A program made the position numbers and the translations under genes. DNA of 36,151 nt from positions 1 to 36,151 of the forward strand of contig DVNI01000003.1 of NCBI GenBank assembly GCA_018714505.1, given 5' to 3'. Under the pieces are notes generated by a model that saw only the letters and a list, made by a program, of their open reading frames with translations, searched no databases and was not told where the DNA came from. This document shows, piece by piece, positions 19,053-29,016 of this stretch (its first letter is position 1; the number at the start of each line of letters is the position of its first letter). The DNA comes from Candidatus Avacidaminococcus intestinavium. GTDB lineage: Bacteria > Bacillota > Negativicutes > Acidaminococcales > Acidaminococcaceae.

Positions 19053-20519
19053 TTATTTTTGTAATGCTTTTTCAAATGCCGCAATAACAGTTGTTAAAAC
19101 TTTTAACCGCGCATAATATTTTGAATTAGCCTCAACAATCGTCCATGACGCATATTTAGAATCGGTTCTAAACAACATTTCATTAATAGCCGGCTTATAA
19201 TCTTCCCATTTATCACGATTACGCCAATCCTCTTCAGTAATTTTCCAGTTTTTATCTGGATTAGCTTCCCGCTCTTTAAAACGAGCTAATTGTTCGTCTT
19301 GATCAATCTGCAGCCAAAATTTAATAATAGTAACACCGTGTTCAGACCACTGTTTTTCTAAATCATTAATCTCTTCATAGGCTCTTGCCCATTCCTTCGG
19401 CTTAGCAAAATGCTCTACACGTTCAACCAAAACTCGTCCATACCACGTGCGGTCAAAAATGATCATTTCACCAGCTGGCGGTAAGTTTCGCCAAAAACGC
19501 CACAAATAATGAAATTGTTGCTCAATCAAATTTGGTGCTGCAACAGGTACTACCCGATAAGCAAGAGGGTGTAAATATTTAGTGAGTCTCCTTATTGCAC
19601 CACCTTTACCCGCAGCATCACACCCTTCAAAAAGGATTGCTGTTGGTATTTTTTTAGTATACATTTCATATTGTAACTTACGTAAATATTTTTGTTTTTC
19701 TTTAATCTCTTCTTTATATACATTTTCTTCACAAGTCAAAGCAAGATCTAACTTACTCAAAATATCAGGAACAGCAGGTGAGCTACTTACCGACTTTGAT
19801 TCCGTATCAAAATGCAACATAGCTAAATGTTCGTTTACGCAACTAAACACTACTTCAAAAAGCTTTAATAATGCGTAATCATCATCTTCCGCACTCAAAA
19901 TATGCCATTTTGCGTGCAGTTTGTCAGTTTTACTAAGCATTTCTTCATACTCTTTAAAATAATCATCGTATGAATGTGAACGCCCTTTATATGCTAGCAA
20001 TTTTTCCCAATCCTTACCAAGATTTTTTTCTATCTTGTCTAGATTCTTTTTTTGTTGCTCATGCGAAATATGTAAAAACACTTTAATAACTAAATAACCA
20101 TCATCGGTTAGTTCTTTTTCAAAAAAATTGATATCACTATATGATATATTTTTTACAGCTTTTTTATCTGCTACTTCTGCTTCGAGTTTATGGTAATACC
20201 AACCATTATCATAAACTGCAATTGATCCTTTTGCCGGTAGTGCTTGCCAGTAATTTAAAAAATATGGTTTGGACTCTTGCTGTTGGTCTTTTTTAGAAGA
20301 CGATTGTACAGAATAACCACGTGGATCCATCGAAGCAATAAAGCGATTAATTAAACTACCACGCATCGAACCATGCCAACCTTCAAATACTAAAATCACT
20401 GGTATTTTCTCTGATCGCAATTTTCTTTGCAAAGCACCCATTTGTTCAGAATATTGATCAATTTTTTTCTCATATTCACTTTTAATGCACCGAGTAGTCA
20501 AATCAACTAAGTTTAACAT
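19053..20519 (-). CDS. two-domain polyphosphate kinase 2 family protein (polyphosphate:AMP phosphotransferase-like)
   Basis: C-domain AILFEGCDAAGKGGAIRRLTKYLHP...WRFWRNLPPAGEMIIFDRTWYGRVLVERVE; N-domain divergent copy VILVFEGWHGSMRGSLINRFIASMDPRGYSV. Confidence 0.88.
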   Translation of the reverse strand: MLNLVDLTTRCIKSEYEKKIDQYSEQMGALQRKLRSEKIPVILVFEGWHGSMRGSLINRFIASMDPRGYSVQSSSKKDQQQESKPYFLNYWQALPAKGSIAVYDNGWYYHKLEAEVADKKAVKNISYSDINFFEKELTDDGYLVIKVFLHISHEQQKKNLDKIEKNLGKDWEKLLAYKGRSHSYDDYFKEYEEMLSKTDKLHAKWHILSAEDDDYALLKLFEVVFSCVNEHLAMLHFDTESKSVSSSPAVPDILSKLDLALTCEENVYKEEIKEKQKYLRKLQYEMYTKKIPTAILFEGCDAAGKGGAIRRLTKYLHPLAYRVVPVAAPNLIEQQFHYLWRFWRNLPPAGEMIIFDRTWYGRVLVERVEHFAKPKEWARAYEEINDLEKQWSEHGVTIIKFWLQIDQDEQLARFKEREANPDKNWKITEEDWRNRDKWEDYKPAINEMLFRTDSKYASWTIVEANSKYYARLKVLTTVIAAFEKALQK

Positions 20520-20556
20520 AAGCCATTCTCCTTCCAGTTACACCCAACACTAAAAA

Positions 20557-21213
20557 CTAATCAATATTTGTAAAAAACTCCTTCATACATTCCGTTACTG
20601 CTTTTTTTACGCTTCTACTCTTACTAGCTCCTCCTAATTTCCAAAAAGAAACAGCAGAAGAAGAACCTTCCTTAACAACAAACTGATTAAATAAATATTT
20701 ATTTTCATTAACATCTATAAATTTCATCTTCATGCCAATTTCAGAAGAAAACTTCTGTGCACCAATAATGATTCTAAAACCATCTTCTTCACTTTTAATT
20801 GGCTCTAACGATAAATAAATTATGCGATCAGCATGTACAGCTTTGCCAATTGTAACCAATTCTGCTAAAACTGGCGCATCATAGTTTTCAAAAAGATACA
20901 TTCGCATTGCTTTCGTAATTTCTTTATCACTAATTACTTTTACTTTAGTATTCTTTTTAGGATATTTCTTCTCTATTGCGGCTTTAATAGCTTTCATAGC
21001 AACCTTACGTTCCTTTTCCTCCATATTCGACCGGTCAACGATTGGCAGTAAGGCTAATACATAGTTTTGATCAGAAGGAATAATTTCCATTTTTTCTTCT
21101 TGCCGCGGTTCTTCTTGTAACGTCCTACGCTCAGCACTTCTGTCTGCAGCAAAGGCAAAGCTTTGCCCACCCATTATAAAAATCATCAAAAACGCAATAA
21201 TAATTTTTTTCAT
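20557..21213 (-). CDS. secreted hypothetical protein with signal peptide
   Basis: MKKIIIAFLMIFIMGGQSFAFAADRS signal peptide; 218 aa; no recognised family. Confidence 0.75.
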   Translation of the reverse strand: MKKIIIAFLMIFIMGGQSFAFAADRSAERRTLQEEPRQEEKMEIIPSDQNYVLALLPIVDRSNMEEKERKVAMKAIKAAIEKKYPKKNTKVKVISDKEITKAMRMYLFENYDAPVLAELVTIGKAVHADRIIYLSLEPIKSEEDGFRIIIGAQKFSSEIGMKMKFIDVNENKYLFNQFVVKEGSSSAVSFWKLGGASKSRSVKKAVTECMKEFFTNID

Positions 21214-21300
21214 TTTTATGTAACCTCCTGATTAGCATAATTGCTATTATCTATTTTCTCTTGCAATAATTGTAAGCCTATAACTAGCTTCTGGCAAGTA

Positions 21301-21337
21301 AAAAAGCACTCATTTCCTATAAGGAAATGAGTGCTTT
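21301..21337 (-). terminator. Rho-independent terminator downstream of the 140-aa ORF
   Basis: AAAGCACTCATTTCCT-ATA-AGGAAATGAGTGCTTT, U-run on minus strand. Confidence 0.85.
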
Positions 21338-21352
21338 AAACTTTGAAACATT

Positions 21353-21775
21353 TTAAAACTTATCTGCATAAGGATTAAGTGAGCGTGGTTTTCCCAGCAA
21401 TTCTGCCATGATTAAACCGCGTTTTAAGTCTTGTTTATTCAATGGTTTTTTTGTTTTCTCTGTAAATATTACAGTTCGCTCCTTATTAGCGCTTATACTA
21501 GCAGCTGGTTTTACCCTTTTAAGCAAAGCTTTAGCTGGCATCGCCACGTTTTCGGGCTGTTTAAGCGGTAACTCTTCAGCTTGTGGCTCTGCTTCTTCTG
21601 GAAGGCCCCAAGTATACCATGGGGCTTCTGTTTCTATATCTTGATTCTTTGCTTCCTGATTTTCGCTTGTTTCATCAGGATATTCATATGGTTTTTGTGG
21701 TTTCTTAGCCCCAAATATTTTGGGCAGAACAAAAGACACAATTACCCAAACAATTACTATAATAATTGAATCCAT
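21353..21775 (-). CDS. hypothetical membrane-anchored protein, 140 aa
   Basis: N-terminal TM (MDSIIIVIVWVIVSFVLPKIFG), low-complexity acidic/Pro linker, C-terminal LKRGLIMAELLGKPRSLNPY. Confidence 0.75.
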   Translation of the reverse strand: MDSIIIVIVWVIVSFVLPKIFGAKKPQKPYEYPDETSENQEAKNQDIETEAPWYTWGLPEEAEPQAEELPLKQPENVAMPAKALLKRVKPAASISANKERTVIFTEKTKKPLNKQDLKRGLIMAELLGKPRSLNPYADKF

Positions 21776-21794
21776 AAATTAGCCCTCATTAATC

Positions 21795-22799
21795 TTATTT
21801 TGAACTATCATTCTTTGTCGTATCGCTATCAAGACCAACATCACCAATTAATTCTCGCATCTTTGTATCAGCATTAATGTTATTCATGCGATAATAGTCC
21901 ATCACACCTATATTTCCTGTTTCCAACGCTTTAGCCAGTGCTTTTGGTACTTCAGACTGTGCTTCTACAACTTTTGCCTGCATTTCTTGTACAGAGGCTT
22001 TCATTTCTTGTTCATGCGCAACAGCCATCGCTCTTCTTTCTTCAGCTCTCGCTTGAGCAATCCGTTTATCGGCTTCAGCTTGGTCAGTTAATAATTCTGC
22101 ACCAATATTACGGCCTACATCTACGTCTGCAATATCAATAGAAAGAATTTCAAAAGCCGTTCCAGCGTCTAATCCTTTTGCTAAAACAGTTTTAGATATA
22201 TGATCTGGGTTTTCTAATACTTCACTATGATCATCAGATGAACCTACGCTAGTGACAATACCCTCACCAACACGTGCAATAATTGTGGCTTCACCAGCGC
22301 CACCAACTAAACGATCAATATTCGCGCGCACCGTAACTCGAGCTTTAACCTTGAGTTCAATACCATTTTTGGCAACAGCAGAAACCAAAGGTGTTTCTAT
22401 AACTTTAGGATTAACGCTCATCTGTACCGCTTCTAGTACATCACGACCAGCTAAATCAATAGCACAAGAACGTTCGAAAGTCAAAGGGATTTCTGCTCTT
22501 TGTGCCGCAATCAAAGCATCAATTACACGATCAACATTACCACCTGCCAAATAATGTGCTTCTAATTGATTTGCATTCAAACCTAATCCAGCCTTATTCG
22601 CTTTTACTAAAGGAAGTACAATTTGAGAAGCCGGTACTCTACGCAAACGCATACCTACGAGATTAAAAATTCCTACATCAACACCAGCTGCCATTGCGGA
22701 AATCCACAAGCCAATCGGCACAAAATTTAAAAATAAAACAACACCTAAAATCGATAAAACAATAATTATACCACTACCAAAAATAAAATCCAAAATCAT
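21795..22799 (-). CDS. floA: flotillin-like protein FloA
   Basis: [87 protein letters not shown]; Ala/Glu coiled-coil C-terminus. Confidence 0.95.
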   Translation of the reverse strand: MILDFIFGSGIIIVLSILGVVLFLNFVPIGLWISAMAAGVDVGIFNLVGMRLRRVPASQIVLPLVKANKAGLGLNANQLEAHYLAGGNVDRVIDALIAAQRAEIPLTFERSCAIDLAGRDVLEAVQMSVNPKVIETPLVSAVAKNGIELKVKARVTVRANIDRLVGGAGEATIIARVGEGIVTSVGSSDDHSEVLENPDHISKTVLAKGLDAGTAFEILSIDIADVDVGRNIGAELLTDQAEADKRIAQARAEERRAMAVAHEQEMKASVQEMQAKVVEAQSEVPKALAKALETGNIGVMDYYRMNNINADTKMRELIGDVGLDSDTTKNDSSK

Positions 22800-22833
22800 G
22801 CACTTCACTCCTTATTAATTATAAATATAAATT

Positions 22834-23577
22834 TTAATTTTCTTGCCACGCTTCAACAATAATGCGACTGCCTTCTGTTTTGACAATCTTAACTTTTGTT
22901 CCTGCAACGATAAACTCGCCTGCAGTAATTACGTCAAGCCGCGTTGTATCATCTAAAACAACAATTCCTGCTGGTCTTAGTAACGTTAGAGCCGTTCCTG
23001 TTCTACCAATATAACCAGATAAATCATCGGTACTACGATATCCTTCAGCATTTTCTTGTTTTTCTTGCAAAACAAAAATCTTCCAAGCTGGATTATGTGG
23101 TAAATATTTAATCAGCAATGAAAAAATCGCAATTGCCATTACAATACTCACGGCTAACCAATTAAGAGCCGTAGCATTGCCACCCAAAACAAAATAAAAG
23201 CTAGCTAAAATACTAATAATACCAGCAAGGCCAAATAAGCCAAAACCTGGTATGAAGACCTCAATCATTAAAAGTCCAATACCACCAATAAACAGCAATA
23301 TTTCAAGCCAACTACCTTCACCCGTTATAAACTGCATACTAAATAAAGCAACAGCAGCAGTTAAGGCAATTCCTCCAGCAATACCTGCACCCGCGCTTTT
23401 TACTTCAGCCATAATACCTAGAATAATTACGGTTAGCAAAAAAGCTTTTGCTTGCGGAAACATAAATATTTGACTCAGTAAATCACCTTCTGATGGATAT
23501 AAATCAAGAGGTGCTGCTTCTACTCCCCAAACCGGTAATAAAACTAAAAGGCTCAAAAAAATAAATATTTTTTTCAT
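22834..23577 (-). CDS. NfeD-like membrane protein (short, no protease domain)
   Basis: Multiple TMs, LLMIEVFIPGFGLFGLAGIISILASF, C-terminal OB-like YIGRTGTALTLLRPAGIVVLDDTTRLDVITAGEFIVAGTKVKIVKTEGSRIIVE. Confidence 0.9.
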   Translation of the reverse strand: MKKIFIFLSLLVLLPVWGVEAAPLDLYPSEGDLLSQIFMFPQAKAFLLTVIILGIMAEVKSAGAGIAGGIALTAAVALFSMQFITGEGSWLEILLFIGGIGLLMIEVFIPGFGLFGLAGIISILASFYFVLGGNATALNWLAVSIVMAIAIFSLLIKYLPHNPAWKIFVLQEKQENAEGYRSTDDLSGYIGRTGTALTLLRPAGIVVLDDTTRLDVITAGEFIVAGTKVKIVKTEGSRIIVEAWQEN

Positions 23578-23644
23578 AAATGCTCCTCCATGAGTTTATA
23601 CCATAATTATATATGGTAATACTTTGAACAGCAAATATAATATA

Positions 23645-23682
23645 TAAAAAAACAAAAAGAAGGGTTTCCCCTTCTTTTTGTT
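23645..23682 (-). terminator. Rho-independent terminator after yqeY
   Basis: Minus strand AACAAAAAGAAGGG-GAAA-CCCTTCTTTTTGTTTTTTT. Confidence 0.85.
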
Positions 23683-24131
23683 TACTTTAAAAATTCACGT
23701 ACTAATGTATTAATCTTTTTGCCATCAGCACGACCCTTTGTTTTTGGCATTAACGCCGCCATAACCTTACCCATATCTTTCATCGTTGTTGCCTTAGTTG
23801 CAGTAATAACACTCTTTACAACCTCTTGCAACTCTGCATCGGATAATTGTGCAGGAAGGTATTTATTTAAAACTTCGATCTCAGCCCTAGCTTGAGCGGC
23901 TAAATCTTCTCTTTCGGCTTTAACAAATTCTTCCAAAGAATCCTGTCGCATTTTAACTTCTTTGACGACGACAGCTAAAACATCATCATCATTTAACTCT
24001 CGTTTTTCATTGATCTCAATGTTTTTGATACCGGCACGTACCATGCGAATAACGCTTAACCGCAATTTACCGGTTTCACGTTCTTTCATAGCTTGCTTCA
24101 TATCTTCAGTCAAAAGATCTTTAATTGACAT
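23682..24131 (-). CDS. GatB/YqeY domain-containing protein
   Basis: MSIKDLLTEDMKQAMKERETGKLRLSVIRMVRAGIKNIEINEKRELNDDDVLAVVVKEVKMRQDSLEEF; immediately after rpsU. Confidence 0.93.
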   Translation of the reverse strand: MSIKDLLTEDMKQAMKERETGKLRLSVIRMVRAGIKNIEINEKRELNDDDVLAVVVKEVKMRQDSLEEFVKAEREDLAAQARAEIEVLNKYLPAQLSDAELQEVVKSVITATKATTMKDMGKVMAALMPKTKGRADGKKINTLVREFLK

Positions 24132-24146
24132 AATGAGGCCTCCCAA

Positions 24147-24323
24147 TTATCTGGTCTTGCGCTTTCTTGCTGCCTCGGATTTCTTTTTACGTTTTACGCT
24201 CGGTTTCTCATAGTGTTCGCGTTTTCTGACCTCAGAAAGCACTCCTGCTTTTTGGGTTGCTCTTTTAAAGCGGCGCAGTGCACTATCAAGTGTTTCCGTC
24301 TTGCCAACTTTGACTTCTGTCAT
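24147..24323 (-). CDS. rpsU: 30S ribosomal protein S21
   Basis: Not in ORF track (58 aa). Minus translation [58 protein letters not shown]. Confidence 0.96.
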   Translation of the reverse strand: MTEVKVGKTETLDSALRRFKRATQKAGVLSEVRKREHYEKPSVKRKKKSEAARKRKTR

Positions 24324-24383
24324 CTGTTATCCCTCCCTCCACAGCGACCTTTAGGGAAGTGTATATATTTTTTACACCATACT

Positions 24384-24413
24384 ATTATACTGTAAACTCT
24401 GCTTTACTGTCAA
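24384..24413 (-). promoter_or_regulatory. sigma-A-type promoter for rpsU-yqeY
   Basis: Minus strand TTGACA-N18-TATAAT just after the hinT stop. Confidence 0.75.
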
Positions 24414-24417
24414 GATG

Positions 24418-24753
24418 CTAGCAAGGCGGCCAGCCTAATGGTGCTCCACCTAACAAATGTAAATGCAAATGGTCAACGGTCTGCCCACCATCTTTACCTG
24501 TATTAATAACTAATCTAAAACCATCTTCTGTTACTCCCAGTAGCTTAGTCAATTCTCCTAGTTTATCTGTCACGTGAGCTATAAAATCACGATCTGCTGT
24601 TAAAATATTTGCCATATGAATCTTCGGTAAAATTAAAACATGACACGGAGCAACCGGACAATTATCGTGGATTACCAGCATTAAATCATCTTCATAAACT
24701 TTTTTAGAGGGTATTTCACCTTTGATAATTTTACAAAAAACACAATTCTCCAT
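24418..24753 (-). CDS. HIT family protein (HinT-like)
   Basis: MENCVFCKIIKGEIPSKKVYEDDLMLVIHD...GQTVDHLHLHLLGG (HxHxH). Confidence 0.94.
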   Translation of the reverse strand: MENCVFCKIIKGEIPSKKVYEDDLMLVIHDNCPVAPCHVLILPKIHMANILTADRDFIAHVTDKLGELTKLLGVTEDGFRLVINTGKDGGQTVDHLHLHLLGGAPLGWPPC

Positions 24754-24835
24754 ATAATTCACCCCCTTTTTTTCGTTCCCTGTTTCTATTCGATAAAATC
24801 CAGTATTATCCTGCCTCTTTCACTAAATTTATCGT

Positions 24836-26137
24836 TCAAATACAGATTCCTAACAATCCATCTTGAAAAAGCTCTGTGGTTTTTACAGTTTTTACCTGCC
24901 CAGCTAAATTTTCTTCGCTACGAACGTAGATTTTAACATAGTTACCACTCAACCCTTCCCATATACCAGTATTATTTTCTTGTTCAAATAATACTGATAG
25001 CTCACTACCACACAAGTTCTTGCAAAACCTCACTTGACTTGCTTCATCAAGTTTAGCTAAAGTGGCTGCTCTCGCTTGCTTGGTTTGCTCATCTACGACC
25101 ATCGGGAAAGTTGCCGCAGGTGTCCCTTTGCGTGCTGAAAAGGGGAAAATATGCATTTTACTAAATGCACATTGTTCAATGAATTTTTTGCCTTCCGCAA
25201 ATAGTTCATCAGTTTCTCCCGGAAAACCTACTATTAAATCCGTTGTAATTGCAACATCTGGTAATTTGCTTCTTATCTTTCGTAATAGCGCACTAAAAAC
25301 TTCTGTTGTATATGGTCTATGCATACTATGCAATATTTCATCAGTTCCGGCTTGTAAAGGCAAATGCAATTGACGTTGAATTCTTTGATCTTTCACCATT
25401 AAATCCAAAAGATCATCCTCTACTTCAACGGACTCTAAAGACCCTAATCTCAAACGCTCTAAGCCCTCTACTGATAAAGCAGCTCTCACCGCATCAGTAA
25501 GCGTATAATTATTTGCGTCTTCTTTACCATAAGCTCCTAAATGAATTCCTATTAAAACTACTTCTTTAAAACCAGCAGCGACTAACCGCATGACTTCTTC
25601 CTTGATGTTTTTTAAACTTCTGGAACGCAATGGTCCACGCGCATAAGGAATAATGCAAAAAGTGCAAAATTGATTGCAGCCCTCTTGAATTTTTAAAAAT
25701 GCTCGTGTTTTACCAGTTTCCGAGTCAGCAGCAAGCTCTTCAAAAGCAGTATGCCGATCTAGTTTGCGCACTGCATCTAAAGTATCAACTCGCTTAGCTC
25801 CGGCTTTTTGTACTAAATCAACAACACTGGCTCTTTCTTGATTTCCAATAATTAAATCCACACCAGGAATGGCTCTAACCTCTTCTGCTGCCGTTTGTGG
25901 ATAACATCCCGTTACCACAACTAATGCTTGCGGATTCTTTCTTATTGCTCTATGGATAACTTGGCGTGATTTTCTCTGACCCATATTAGTAACCACACAA
26001 GTATTAATTACATAGATATCTGCTTCTTTTGCAAAATCAACCACCTGATACCCTGCTGTGCGAAAAAGTTTCTCCATGCTTGCTGTATCAGATTGATTCA
26101 CCTTACAACCAAGTGTATAAAAAGCAATCTTACTCAT
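24836..26137 (-). CDS. mtaB: tRNA t6A37 methylthiotransferase
   Basis: FYTLGCKVNQSDTASMEKLF, QEGCNQFCTFCIIPYARGPLRSR, FPFSARKGTPAATF, TRAM-like C-terminus. Confidence 0.93.
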   Translation of the reverse strand: MSKIAFYTLGCKVNQSDTASMEKLFRTAGYQVVDFAKEADIYVINTCVVTNMGQRKSRQVIHRAIRKNPQALVVVTGCYPQTAAEEVRAIPGVDLIIGNQERASVVDLVQKAGAKRVDTLDAVRKLDRHTAFEELAADSETGKTRAFLKIQEGCNQFCTFCIIPYARGPLRSRSLKNIKEEVMRLVAAGFKEVVLIGIHLGAYGKEDANNYTLTDAVRAALSVEGLERLRLGSLESVEVEDDLLDLMVKDQRIQRQLHLPLQAGTDEILHSMHRPYTTEVFSALLRKIRSKLPDVAITTDLIVGFPGETDELFAEGKKFIEQCAFSKMHIFPFSARKGTPAATFPMVVDEQTKQARAATLAKLDEASQVRFCKNLCGSELSVLFEQENNTGIWEGLSGNYVKIYVRSEENLAGQVKTVKTTELFQDGLLGICI

Positions 26138-26871
26138 TTATGGCCTCCTAAATCTCCCGTTTCATATAAAATTGCCGCAATAGCAGCTACGCCTGCCGTT
26201 TCAGTTCTTAAAATTCGTTTTCCTAAAGAAACAAATTTCACCCCACTATTTTGTGCTAAGGTAATTTCTTCCTTGGCGATTCCGCCCTCTGGACCGATGA
26301 TAAGTATTATTTGTCTAATAGGTTTTAAACTGCTAAGGACACTTTTTAAAGACACAGTTTGCTCTGCTTCGTAAGCCATAATAATGTTTTCATTATATGA
26401 GGCAAATAGTTGTTTAAGTGACGTGACCGGCATAACTTGTGGAATAATATCTCTTTTGCTTTGTTTCGCAGCTTCTGCCACTATTTTTTGCCAACGTTCA
26501 CGCTTTTTTTCTGCTTTTTCAGCGACCAGTTTAACGATTGATCGCTCCATTCTTAGTGGAATTATGGCTGTTACACCAAGCTCAGTTGCTTTTTGTACGA
26601 TATAATCCATCTTCTCACCCTTCGGTAAACCTTGGGCTAAAATTATTTCCACTTGTGGTTCATGCGAATCTTCAATATAATCAACAAAACGTACGAAAGC
26701 AGCGTCCACTGTTAGTGCCGAAATCTCCATAATAGCACTAACTTGGTCGCTGCTTACGATTTGTATTTTCTCTCCAACAGGCATGCGCAATACTTTAATA
26801 ATATGGTGTGCATCAAGTCCTGTTATTGTCATTTCTTTCGCAAAAGTTTCCTTTAAGAAAAACCGATGCAA
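26134..26871 (-). CDS. rsmE: 16S rRNA (uracil1498-N3)-methyltransferase
   Basis: MHRFFLKE..., AQGLPKGEKMDYIVQKATELGVTAIIPL, LIIGPEGGIAKEEI, LGKRILRTETAGVAAIA. Confidence 0.94.
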   Translation of the reverse strand: MHRFFLKETFAKEMTITGLDAHHIIKVLRMPVGEKIQIVSSDQVSAIMEISALTVDAAFVRFVDYIEDSHEPQVEIILAQGLPKGEKMDYIVQKATELGVTAIIPLRMERSIVKLVAEKAEKKRERWQKIVAEAAKQSKRDIIPQVMPVTSLKQLFASYNENIIMAYEAEQTVSLKSVLSSLKPIRQIILIIGPEGGIAKEEITLAQNSGVKFVSLGKRILRTETAGVAAIAAILYETGDLGGHK

Positions 26872-26873
26872 AA

Positions 26874-27809
26874 CTATTCCTCCTTGCGCATCTGTATAAC
26901 TACCCAGCCACCTTGGCTATCAATTGTTTCTACTAGTAGATTTTGTTCTTTTGCTGCGGCAATAACCTCATCTACTCGCTCAGCAATAATGCCACTAGCT
27001 AAAAAAACACCATTTTGTTTCAGACGTAACGGCACTGCAGGCAAGAAACTAATTATAACATCAGCAATAATATTAGCGATTACCACATCTGCTGGCTCTG
27101 AAACAGCTTGCAATAAATCACCTTTTCGAACTTCAATAACTTTAGCTAAACCATTGTTTGCTACATTTTGCTTTGCTATCTTAACTGCTGTTTCATCGAT
27201 GTCAATCGCTGTAACTTTTTCTGCACCGAATTTTGCAGCCGCCAAAGATAAAATGCCACTACCAGTACCTACATCATAAACCATCATTCCAGGTTCAATA
27301 ATCTTTTCCAATCTTCTTAAACACATACAAGTAGTGTGATGCGTTCCTGTACCAAAGGCCATTCCCGGATCAAGTTCAATTACCTTATCTTCTGGTCCTG
27401 CCTGATATTCTTCCCATGAGGGCTTAATAATTAACTGTTCTGTAACACGGGCAACGTGGAAATATTGTTTCCATTCATTTTCCCAATCAGTCTCAGATAC
27501 AGTTCTGAAACAAGTATTACCAAAACGACAAGGTCCAACCCTAGCTTCCATTGCCGCCATTTCTGTTTCCACCGCAGTCAATCTATGCTTAAGTTCATGG
27601 TCATCTGGAAAATATGCTGTCACTACTACTATTTCGGTGTTTTCTTGTTCTGGAATCGCACATAATTCCCAGTTTCCTGAACTAATTAAATTATTAAGCA
27701 GCAACGGATCTTCAATAACAACTCCGCCCGCCCCTAACGAATGGAAAATATCGGCAACCGCCTCATTGGCAGCATGTGTAGTTTGAATACTTACTTCAAT
27801 CCATTGCAT
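26874..27809 (-). CDS. prmA: ribosomal protein L11 methyltransferase
   Basis: LDPGMAFGTGTHHTTCMCLRRLE, VYDVGTGSGILSLAAAKFGAEKVTAIDID, VIANIIADVI. Confidence 0.95.
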   Translation of the reverse strand: MQWIEVSIQTTHAANEAVADIFHSLGAGGVVIEDPLLLNNLISSGNWELCAIPEQENTEIVVVTAYFPDDHELKHRLTAVETEMAAMEARVGPCRFGNTCFRTVSETDWENEWKQYFHVARVTEQLIIKPSWEEYQAGPEDKVIELDPGMAFGTGTHHTTCMCLRRLEKIIEPGMMVYDVGTGSGILSLAAAKFGAEKVTAIDIDETAVKIAKQNVANNGLAKVIEVRKGDLLQAVSEPADVVIANIIADVIISFLPAVPLRLKQNGVFLASGIIAERVDEVIAAAKEQNLLVETIDSQGGWVVIQMRKEE

Positions 27810-27842
27810 AGTTCCGCTCCCGTCTTTAATCAGCCTAACTTA

Positions 27843-28991
27843 TTATTTAAATAAATCGGCTATTTTCTTGAGAAATCCCTTTTCTTCTGGATTTATATTA
27901 TCGGCACTAATTTCAGCAAATTTACGCAAAGCATCTTTTTGCTTATCATTAAGTTTTGTTGGAACAACAACCTTAATTGTTACCAATTGATCCCCACGCG
28001 TAGTACGACTACGCAAACTTGGGATACCTTTGCCTTTAATTCTTAAGACTTTACCCGGTTGCGTTCCTTCTGGAACTTTAACAATGACCTGCCCATCAAG
28101 CGTTGGTACTTTAATTTCTGCACCTAAAGTTGCTTGCACTATATTAATTGGCACTTCACAGCGGACCGTCATGCCATCACGTTCAAAAAACTTATGTGGT
28201 TTAACATATAAATAAACGTATAAATCGCCTTTACTACCGCCACGTACCCCCGCTTCGCCTTCACCTGAAACTCGTAAACGCGAGTCAGTATCAACACCAG
28301 CTGGGATTTTTACTTTTAATTTTTTCTCTTTTTTTAGTCGTCCTACGCCACCACAAACTTTACATGGCTTCTTAATAATGGTGCCTTGTCCATGACATTT
28401 AGAACACGGGCGCACGTTAACCATTTGACCAAACATGGTGTTTTGTGTAAAACGAACTTCACCACTACCGTGGCATTCAGAACAAGTTTCTACCTCACTA
28501 CCAGCCTCAGCGCCAGTACCATGACAATGTTCACAGGTATCTTCACGGTGTAATTTGATTTCTTTTTCAACACCGAAAGCTGCTTCTTCAAAACTGATTT
28601 CTAGGTCATAGCGCAAGTCAGCGCCACGTTGCGGTCCATTGTTAGCACGTCTACCGCCCCCAAAGCCACCACGACCTTGTCCACCAAAAAACATATCAAA
28701 AATGTCTTCCATACCACCTGCGCCACCAAAACCACCAAAGCCACCAGCACTCGGTCCGCCGCCATTTTCAAAGGCGGCATGACCGAACTGATCATATTGA
28801 GCTTTTTTAGTTTCGTCAGATAAAACGCTATAGGCTTCTGAACATTCTTTGAATTTTTCGGCAGCCTCAGGATTATCCTTATTAACATCAGGATGATACT
28901 GACGTGCCAATTTGCGATATGCTTTTTTTATTTCATCAGCCGTTGCTGTTTTTGCTACGCCTAGCACGTCATAATAGTCTTTTTTACTCAA
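27843..28991 (-). CDS. dnaJ: chaperone protein DnaJ
   Basis: J domain with HPD, G/F region, four CxxCxGxG zinc repeats. Confidence 0.98.
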   Translation of the reverse strand: MSKKDYYDVLGVAKTATADEIKKAYRKLARQYHPDVNKDNPEAAEKFKECSEAYSVLSDETKKAQYDQFGHAAFENGGGPSAGGFGGFGGAGGMEDIFDMFFGGQGRGGFGGGRRANNGPQRGADLRYDLEISFEEAAFGVEKEIKLHREDTCEHCHGTGAEAGSEVETCSECHGSGEVRFTQNTMFGQMVNVRPCSKCHGQGTIIKKPCKVCGGVGRLKKEKKLKVKIPAGVDTDSRLRVSGEGEAGVRGGSKGDLYVYLYVKPHKFFERDGMTVRCEVPINIVQATLGAEIKVPTLDGQVIVKVPEGTQPGKVLRIKGKGIPSLRSRTTRGDQLVTIKVVVPTKLNDKQKDALRKFAEISADNINPEEKGFLKKIADLFK

Positions 28992-29016
28992 AGTTCACAC
29001 CATCCCAAAGCTGATT

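Noticed and set aside
28660-28770. Repetitive CCACCAAAGCC-type tract suggesting a tandem repeat/CRISPR
   Set aside because: It encodes the Gly/Phe-rich linker of DnaJ; no regular spacers.
28601-28888. 95-aa out-of-frame minus ORF within dnaJ
   Set aside because: Lies wholly inside dnaJ G/F region in another frame; composition artefact.
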